DNA of 64,000 nt, taken from assembly GCF_019801965.1 (NCBI RefSeq), contig NZ_JAHVIA010000008.1, forward strand, positions 248,001-312,000. Direction: 5' to 3'. The DNA is from Salipiger bermudensis (GTDB taxonomy: Bacteria > Pseudomonadota > Alphaproteobacteria > Rhodobacterales > Rhodobacteraceae). The notes under the pieces were generated by a model. It saw only the letters and a list, made by a program, of their open reading frames with translations. It was not told the origin of the DNA and searched no databases. Positions within the stretch are counted from its first letter, which is position 1, and every line of letters starts with the position of its first letter. The position numbers were made by a program, and so were the translations under genes. Of the stretch, positions 58,941-64,000 are shown in pieces.

Positions 58941-59344
58941 GCGGTGCGTTTCGAGACTGCCGCCGCTGACGCGAACGTCCGAGGCGGCAAGCGCCCGCCC
59001 GTGGGGTGGCGCTCTGCAAGTGATGGTCTTCGTTTTATCCCTGCCAAGTCCGGACGACCTTGATCTCGAGCACAAAGGTGAAACAGCGCCAGCCCGCCGG
59101 GACGGGCAGGCGCTAGCCCGGCGCCTTCGGCTTGTTCCGGGCTGATCAGCGCGCTGATCCAAGGACTTTGGTCAGTCCCGCCAGTTCGGAAAGGCTAGAG
59201 GCCACGGCGCCACTCCATGGGCAGGCGCCCGACCGGCGCGTGTCGGAAGTCTTGGCGCGCTGGCTGGACGTTACGTCGCTTGAAAAAAGGCCCGGCGCTC
59301 GCGAGAGCACCGGGCCTTCAAAAATCAGCCAGCGAGAGCCGCGC
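58941..59344. other. Convergent intergenic region between ppx and ssb without a gene
   Basis: About 400 bases separate the two stops. Apart from the ssb terminator near the right end I see no gene, repeat core or strong promoter; short rightward frames here lack start sites and homology. Confidence 0.6.
59283..59319 (-). terminator. Intrinsic terminator of ssb
   Basis: On the minus strand AAGGCCCGG pairs with CCGGGCCTT, with an inner GCTC/GAGC pair and one internal mismatch, followed by TTTTTT. It lies 26 bases after the ssb stop. An A run on the other side would let it work for rightward transcripts as well. Confidence 0.93.
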
Positions 59345-59869
59345 TCAGAACGGGATCTCGTCGTCGAGATCGCGCGAGGGGGCACGGCCACCGCCGCCGC
59401 CACCACCCGAGCCGCTGCCGTAATCGTCGCGGCCGCCGCCGTAGCCGCCACCGCCGCCGCTACCACCACCGTAGCCGCCGCCGGAGCCGCCGTAATCGCC
59501 GCCGCCGCCGCCGCCCTGGCGGCTGTCGAGCAGGGTCAGCTCGCCGCGATAGGGGCGCAGCACGACCTCGGTCGAGTAGCGATCCTGGCCGGACTGGTCC
59601 TGCCATTTGCGGGTCTCGAGCTGGCCTTCGATATAGACCTTGGAGCCCTTGCGGAGATACTGCTCGGCGATCCGCGCCAGCGGCTCCGAGAAGATCGCCA
59701 CCGAGTGCCACTCGGTACGCTCGCGGCGCTCGCCGGTGTTGCGGTCCTTCCAGTTCTCGGAGGTGGCGATCCGCAGGTTGCAGACCTTGCCGCCGTTCTG
59801 GAAATTGCGGGTTTCGGGATCGGCCCCGAGATTGCCCACCAGGATCACCTTGTTCACTGAGCCGGCCAT
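59345..59869 (-). CDS. ssb: Single-stranded DNA-binding protein
   Basis: SSB coats single-stranded DNA in replication and repair. The 174-residue product has the OB fold at 1-112 ([50 protein letters not shown]), a Gly-rich linker of about 50 residues with Tyr, Ser and Asp, and the acidic tip DLDDEIPF that recruits partner proteins. There is no SOS box directly upstream, only a GTTC half-site, so it appears to be constitutive. Confidence 0.98.
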   Translation of the reverse strand: MAGSVNKVILVGNLGADPETRNFQNGGKVCNLRIATSENWKDRNTGERRERTEWHSVAIFSEPLARIAEQYLRKGSKVYIEGQLETRKWQDQSGQDRYSTEVVLRPYRGELTLLDSRQGGGGGGDYGGSGGGYGGGSGGGGGYGGGRDDYGSGSGGGGGGGRAPSRDLDDEIPF

Positions 59870-60175
59870 GTCATCCTCACGCGTTGTTCCGATTCTTCTC
59901 CCCCGGAGGGGTTTGGACGAGCCTTACACAGCCACGCCCCGCCGCGCCACCGGATCGTGGCGAAAACCCGGGCGCGGAGCCGCAGCGCAGACGGGGTGCC
60001 TGATACACCGGCCTTGGTTAATGAAACCCTCATGCAAGGTTAACAAAGCGTTGGCGGGAACCTGCGCGCCGCTGCCCTCAGGGGTAGCGAAACTCCGCAT
60101 GATCCGTATAGTCCTCGGCGGGATTGAGGGGGCGCAACGTCGCCCCGTGGACATTGGGACAGAACAGGGTGGTTC
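59870..60175. promoter_or_regulatory. Divergent region between ssb and the lytic transglycosylase gene
   Basis: About 300 bases. Two TTAAC-type half-sites in the same orientation (TTAACC read leftwards) lie at 60016-60021 and 60038-60044, 22 bases apart, and a 6-bp hairpin GGGGCG/CGCCCC lies at 60129-60146 in front of the rightward gene. I see no convincing -35/-10 pair. Confidence 0.35.
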
Positions 60176-60793
60176 ATGCGAGTACTGCCACGTAAGGCGT
60201 TGCCGGCGTTTCTCTGCGCGGTAATCTGCGCCACGGCCGTTCAGGCCGAGACCATTTCCAGCAAGAGCCGGGTGATGCTGTTTCGCAAGCAGACCTCGGT
60301 GCTCGACAGCCGTGCGGCGGAGCAATACCGCAGCTCGGTGCGGCTCAAGCCGGCCTCGGTGATCACCCCGACGAAATGGGGCCCGATGGGGGGCGACGAG
60401 GGCAGCACGCCGGTCTATCGCGGGCGCTACAATGGCCAATATGCCGACATGGCCCGCACCGCCGCGCGCCGTCATGGCGTGCCGGAAGACCTGTTCCTGC
60501 GGCTGGTGAAGCAGGAATCGAACTTCAACCCGAAGGCGCTGTCGCACAAGGGCGCCATCGGCCTCGCGCAGCTCATGCCCTTCACCGCCAAGCGGCTCGG
60601 GGTGAACCCGCACGATCCGGCGCAGAACCTCGAAGGCGGGGCGCGCTATCTCAAGCAGCAATTCGTCGCCTTCGGCTCGTGGCGGCTGGCGCTGGCGGCC
60701 TACAATGCCGGGCCGGGCGCGGTCGAGAAGCATGGCGGCGTGCCGCCCTATCGCGAAACCCGCAACTACGTGAAGACGATCTGGGGCAGCTGA
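60176..60793 (+). CDS. Lytic transglycosylase (SLT domain)
   Basis: This is a periplasmic murein lytic enzyme of 205 residues. A signal peptide (to about residue 24, AVQAE) is followed by a linker and an SLT domain from about residue 90, with the catalytic Glu114 in [24 protein letters not shown] and the second motif [21 protein letters not shown]. It matches family 1 transglycosylases. The ATG at 60176 follows AGGGTGG. It is a single gene, divergent from ssb. Confidence 0.95.
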   Translation: MRVLPRKALPAFLCAVICATAVQAETISSKSRVMLFRKQTSVLDSRAAEQYRSSVRLKPASVITPTKWGPMGGDEGSTPVYRGRYNGQYADMARTAARRHGVPEDLFLRLVKQESNFNPKALSHKGAIGLAQLMPFTAKRLGVNPHDPAQNLEGGARYLKQQFVAFGSWRLALAAYNAGPGAVEKHGGVPPYRETRNYVKTIWGS

Positions 60794-60891
60794 TCCGGCC
60801 GGGCGGGACATCTTGTCCTAGGGAAATGCTCGGGAATTGACCTCTCCGGCGCTTGGGTCTAGGCACGAGAGCATCCTTTCGTGCCCTGTGG

Positions 60892-62049
60892 ATGCGCCCG
60901 ATGAAGACCGCCCCGATCCTCAGCCTCGCGATGGCCGCCGCGCTTGCGGCGGGCCTTGGCGCCAGTGGCCTGCGCGCCACGCCCACAGAGGTGCCCGACA
61001 GCCTCGAGGCGCTCGGCGAGGCGCTGTTTTTCGACACCAACCTCTCGGCCAACCGCAGCCAGAGCTGCGCCACCTGCCACGATCCGGCCTATGCCTTCGC
61101 CGATCCGCGCGGCGCCGCCTCGCCGGGCGATGACGGCCACTCGATTGGCGACCGCAATGCGCCCACCGCGACCTATGCAGCCTTCGTGCCGCCCTTCGGC
61201 AAGAACGAGGCCGGCGAATGGTGGGGCGGGCTGTTCCATGACGGCCGCGCCGGCACGCTCGAGGACCAGGCCGGCGGGCCGCCGCTGAACCCGGTGGAGA
61301 TGGGGATGGCGGACAAGGCCGCGGTGGTGGCGCGGCTGCGCGAGGATGCCGCCTATGCGGAGGCATTCCCGAAGCTGTTCGGGGCGGGAGTGCTGGACGA
61401 TCCCGAGGCCGGCTACGCTGCCATGACCCGCGCCATCGCCGCCTTCGAGCGCGGCCCGGACTTCGCGCCCTTCGATTCGAAATACGACCGGTTCCTGCGC
61501 GGCGAGGTTCAGCTGACCAAGCAGGAGGAGCTGGGGCGGCTGCTGTTCTTCTCGCAGCAGTTCACCAACTGCAACCAGTGCCACCAGCTCCGGCGCAGCG
61601 CGATGGACCCGGAGGAGACCTTCTCGGACTATCGCTTCCACAATATCGGCGTTCCCGAGAACAGCGATTTGCGCGCGATGAACGGCATCACCACCGCCGA
61701 TCTCGGGCTGCACGCCAACCCGGGCGTGGAAGAGGCCGCCGAGAGCCACGGCCGCTACCGCACGCCGACGCTGCGGAACGTGGCGGTTACCGCGCCCTAC
61801 ATGCATAACGGCGTGTTCGACGACCTGCGCACGGTGATCCTGTTCTACAACAGCTACAACACGCGTTCCGAGGCGCGGAAGATCAATCCAGAGACCGGCG
61901 CGCCCTTCGGGCCGCCTGAGGTGGCCGAGAACATCGCGATGGAAGAGCTGACCGACGGGCCGGCGCTCGAGGACCAGCGCATCGATGCGCTGGTGGCCTT
62001 CCTGAAGACGCTCACCGATCAGCGCTACGAGCCGCTGCTCGAGCAGTGA
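60892..62049 (+). CDS. Di-heme cytochrome c peroxidase (MauG/CcpA family)
   Basis: This is a periplasmic two-heme enzyme of 385 residues. After a signal peptide (to about residue 30), the first heme site is CATCH (Cys59-Cys62-His63) and the second is CNQCH (about 226-230). The peroxidase pattern is completed by LFHDGRAGTLEDQA, YRTPTLRNVAVTAPYMHNGVF and the late Met/Tyr region. It reduces hydrogen peroxide, or in MauG relatives oxidises a protein. The start is uncertain: ATG 60892 or ATG 60901, neither with a good ribosome binding site. Its hemes would need the Ccm system encoded at 32-34 kb. Confidence 0.94.
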   Translation: MRPMKTAPILSLAMAAALAAGLGASGLRATPTEVPDSLEALGEALFFDTNLSANRSQSCATCHDPAYAFADPRGAASPGDDGHSIGDRNAPTATYAAFVPPFGKNEAGEWWGGLFHDGRAGTLEDQAGGPPLNPVEMGMADKAAVVARLREDAAYAEAFPKLFGAGVLDDPEAGYAAMTRAIAAFERGPDFAPFDSKYDRFLRGEVQLTKQEELGRLLFFSQQFTNCNQCHQLRRSAMDPEETFSDYRFHNIGVPENSDLRAMNGITTADLGLHANPGVEEAAESHGRYRTPTLRNVAVTAPYMHNGVFDDLRTVILFYNSYNTRSEARKINPETGAPFGPPEVAENIAMEELTDGPALEDQRIDALVAFLKTLTDQRYEPLLEQ

Positions 62050-62109
62050 TCCGGCTCGGGTCTACCGGGCCGACGGGGTCTCTCGGGGCGCCCTGAAGAC
62101 GCGCGCAGC

Positions 62110-63795
62110 TCAGCCCTCCGAGAGGCCGAGCTTGTAGAGGTGGATCTCGAAGGAGGGATGCATCTCCGCGCCGGTGACGCCCGGGCGATAATGGCGGTAG
62201 AGCGAGCGCCAGTAGGGCTGCACGATCACCGCATCCTCCTGCAGAAGCCGCTCGATCCGCGCCATGACATCGCGCCGCGCGACATTGTCGGCGATGGCCA
62301 GCGCCTCCGCCACAAGCGCGTCGAACTCGGGATTGGCGTAGCCGGTCTCGTTCCACGACTCACCGGAGCGGTAGGCCAGCGCCAGAACCTGGATGCCGAG
62401 CGGGCGGTGGTTCCACTCGGTAATCGACAGCGGGTAGCTCTTCCACTCGCTCCAGAACCGGGCGCCGGGCAACACCGTGCGGCTGACCTTGATGCCAGCA
62501 TCCTTGAGCAGTGCCTCGGCCGCATCGCCGGTGCGCATGGTGAGCCCGTCATCGAGGGTGATGAGCTCGTGCTCGAACTCCAGCATGCCGGCCTCTTCGA
62601 GCAGTGCCACCGCCGCCTCGGGATCGTAGGGCGTGGCGCCGACATCGGCATAATCGGGATGCACCGGCGCCACGTGGTGGTTCTCGGCCACGACGCCCAG
62701 CCCGGCATGGCCGAGCTCGAGGCAGATCTCGTTGTCGATGGCCAGCTGCAGGGCGCGGCGCACCCGGCGGTCGGCATAGGGCGCCTTGCCCGCGACCAGC
62801 GCCGCCTGGTTGGCGCGCAGCACCACGGTGGAGCCGGTCACCACCTCGGAACGCTGCCAGCCGAGCGCGTCACCGACGGCGATGAAATCGCCGATATTCT
62901 CGTAGAGCATGTCGACCTCGCCAGCCTCCGCGGCGGCGAGCCAGGCGGCGGGATCTGTGCCGTAATCGAGAAACTCGATGCGCTCGATGCTGGCGCCACC
63001 GAAGCCTTCGGCATGGTTTCCCCACCAGTCATGGCCATGGTTGCGGACCAGGACCGCTCTTTCGCCGGCGACGAGGCTCTCGGGCAGGTAGGGACCGGTG
63101 CCCACCGGGTTGGAAAGCATGGTCTCGGGGTCATGGCTGGCATGGACCGCCGCCGCCGGGTAATCGGCCAGCCCCACGATCAGCGCCACGTCGGGCATCG
63201 GCAGGCGGAGGCGCAGGGTCAGCGGGTCGAGCTCGGTCACCGCGCCGTCGAGCAGCTTGCCGGTTTCGCGGTCCACCAGCGTGGTGAGGCGGCCTGCCAT
63301 TGAGTTGCCCTCGACCTCGCGGTCGCACCAATAATGGAACAGCCGGGTCACATCGGCGGCGGTGAAGGCCTCGCCGGTGGTCCAGCGCACGCCGGGCCTG
63401 ACGTGCAGCAGGTACTCGGTTGCGTCGTCATTGACCTCCCAGCGCTCGAGCAGCATGCCGCGCACCGTGCCGTCGCGGTTGTATTCGACGAGATACTCGA
63501 GCCAGCCGCGGGTGATATTGGCGATCTCCGACCAGTCGGCGGTGCGCGGATCCTTTGGCGGGCGCACCTCCATCTGGATGCGAAGCGTGGAAGGCGCCTC
63601 CTCGGCCGCTTGCGGCGCCTCCTCGGCCGGCGCCGGCGCGCCGAGCCCGCCCAGCGCATAGGCCGCCCCGACGCTGAGCCCGAGACCGGTGACGCGGGTC
63701 AGGAACTCGCGCCGGCCGATCAGGCCCTGCGCCAGCTCGCGCGCGTAAAGCTGCGCCGCGGGATGAATCCTCCCGGGCTCGCCGGTCTCGCTCAT
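62110..63795 (-). CDS. ABC transporter substrate-binding protein, family 5 (peptide/nickel/opine type), Tat-exported
   Basis: The 561-residue product has a twin-arginine signal (IGRREFLTRVTG followed by a hydrophobic stretch and GAPAPA) and the SBP_bac_5 domain with VRPGVRWTTGEAFTAADV, PVGTGPYLPES, VRRALQLAIDNE and the lobe closing AEEAG-like residues. This family binds peptides, opines, sugars or metal complexes; the ligand is unknown. No permease or ATPase gene is inside the window; they may lie elsewhere. AGGGAG stands 5 bases before the ATG at 63795. The end of an AraC regulator gene lies just upstream on the same strand. Confidence 0.93.
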   Translation of the reverse strand: MSETGEPGRIHPAAQLYARELAQGLIGRREFLTRVTGLGLSVGAAYALGGLGAPAPAEEAPQAAEEAPSTLRIQMEVRPPKDPRTADWSEIANITRGWLEYLVEYNRDGTVRGMLLERWEVNDDATEYLLHVRPGVRWTTGEAFTAADVTRLFHYWCDREVEGNSMAGRLTTLVDRETGKLLDGAVTELDPLTLRLRLPMPDVALIVGLADYPAAAVHASHDPETMLSNPVGTGPYLPESLVAGERAVLVRNHGHDWWGNHAEGFGGASIERIEFLDYGTDPAAWLAAAEAGEVDMLYENIGDFIAVGDALGWQRSEVVTGSTVVLRANQAALVAGKAPYADRRVRRALQLAIDNEICLELGHAGLGVVAENHHVAPVHPDYADVGATPYDPEAAVALLEEAGMLEFEHELITLDDGLTMRTGDAAEALLKDAGIKVSRTVLPGARFWSEWKSYPLSITEWNHRPLGIQVLALAYRSGESWNETGYANPEFDALVAEALAIADNVARRDVMARIERLLQEDAVIVQPYWRSLYRHYRPGVTGAEMHPSFEIHLYKLGLSEG

Positions 63796-63888
63796 GTCGC
63801 TCCCTTTCTGCCGCGGTGGCAGAGTCCGTCGCCGCAGATGAAACCCCATATCTGCCCGAAGGGGCAAGGATTTTCCGGTGTCAGCCCG

Positions 63889-64000
63889 CTAGTGGCGCAG
63901 CCCTGGACGGCCACCCGCCGCACGCTGTCCACGGCGGATCTCGGTGGGCGAATGGCCGGTATGGCTGCGGATGAAGCGGGTGAAATAGGGCGCGCTGTGG
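63889..64000 (-). CDS. AraC family transcriptional regulator, C-terminal fragment
   Basis: Only the last 36 codons are in the window. They read SAPYFTRFIRSHTGHSPTEIRR, the second helix-turn-helix of AraC-type DNA-binding domains, then a short Arg/Gly tail and a TAG stop. The rest lies beyond the right edge. The ABC binding protein gene begins 93 bases downstream on the same strand and may be its target. Confidence 0.88.
   Translation of the reverse strand, partial: HSAPYFTRFIRSHTGHSPTEIRRGQRAAGGRPGLRH

Overview
This is a GC-rich chromosomal segment from an alphaproteobacterium of the Rhodobacteraceae (Roseobacter/Rhodobacter group). Three things support this: the gene order gltA–gltX–comEC–lexA–moeA–moaC–trp, the tellurite locus trgA–trgB–cysK, and a LexA box of the alphaproteobacterial type (GTTC-N7-GTTC). 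I cannot fix the genus; a Salipiger-like organism would fit. I recognise no rRNA, tRNA, CRISPR array, prophage or insertion sequence. Coding density is high, and most long alternative frames are antisense shadows.

Layout. 0-5 kb: a TRAP transporter for an organic acid (dctM fragment, dctQ, dctP), a DUF2157 membrane protein, and a GntR/FadR regulator next to a palindromic operator. 5-9 kb: a DinB-fold protein, an AcuI-type reductase, and a universal stress protein with a BCCT transporter. 9-18 kb: a class V aminotransferase, a photolyase, trgA–trgB–cysK, a large MscS channel and an AlaX editing protein. 18-25 kb: two DMT exporters, a DUF533 protein, SelO, a pirin, a GNAT enzyme and a nucleoside hydrolase. 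25-30 kb: zwf–pgl–pgi (entry to the Entner-Doudoroff and pentose phosphate routes) behind a LacI-like palindrome, then an acidic coiled-coil PRC-barrel protein.

30-48 kb: a detached endolysin–holin pair of gene-transfer-agent type, ccmF–ccmH, small accessory genes, paaG, gltA, gltX (whose 3' third has clearly different codon use), comEC with a CtrA-like site, lexA with its SOS box, and a six-gene unit trpG–trpD–ung–trpC–moaC–moeA in which every junction is a 4-base ATGA overlap. 49-57 kb: a cobalamin/folate methyl-transfer cluster that looks like a methionine synthase split into separate polypeptides (homocysteine domain, methyl-THF domain, corrinoid domain), with a methylene-THF reductase-like gene, a HAD hydrolase, a DUF1638 protein, a small 'virulence factor' protein and a small membrane protein. 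It is interrupted by an opposite-strand SPL-like radical SAM gene that has its own exact SOS box. 57-64 kb: a sulfotransferase, Ppx/GppA, ssb, a lytic transglycosylase, a di-heme peroxidase, a Tat-exported ABC binding protein and the end of an AraC regulator.

A dispersed repeat family runs through the intergenic spaces at 5.5, 22.2-22.5, 36.5-36.8, 49.2 and 52.5-52.6 kb. Its core reads roughly GRGTATTT followed by an AGAGAAG-type end. Two copies carry a conserved pair of hairpins; the others are iterated in tandem with a period of about 120-135 bases. The observations most worth following are the split methionine synthase with charge-complementary tails, the SOS-controlled radical SAM gene, and this repeat family.
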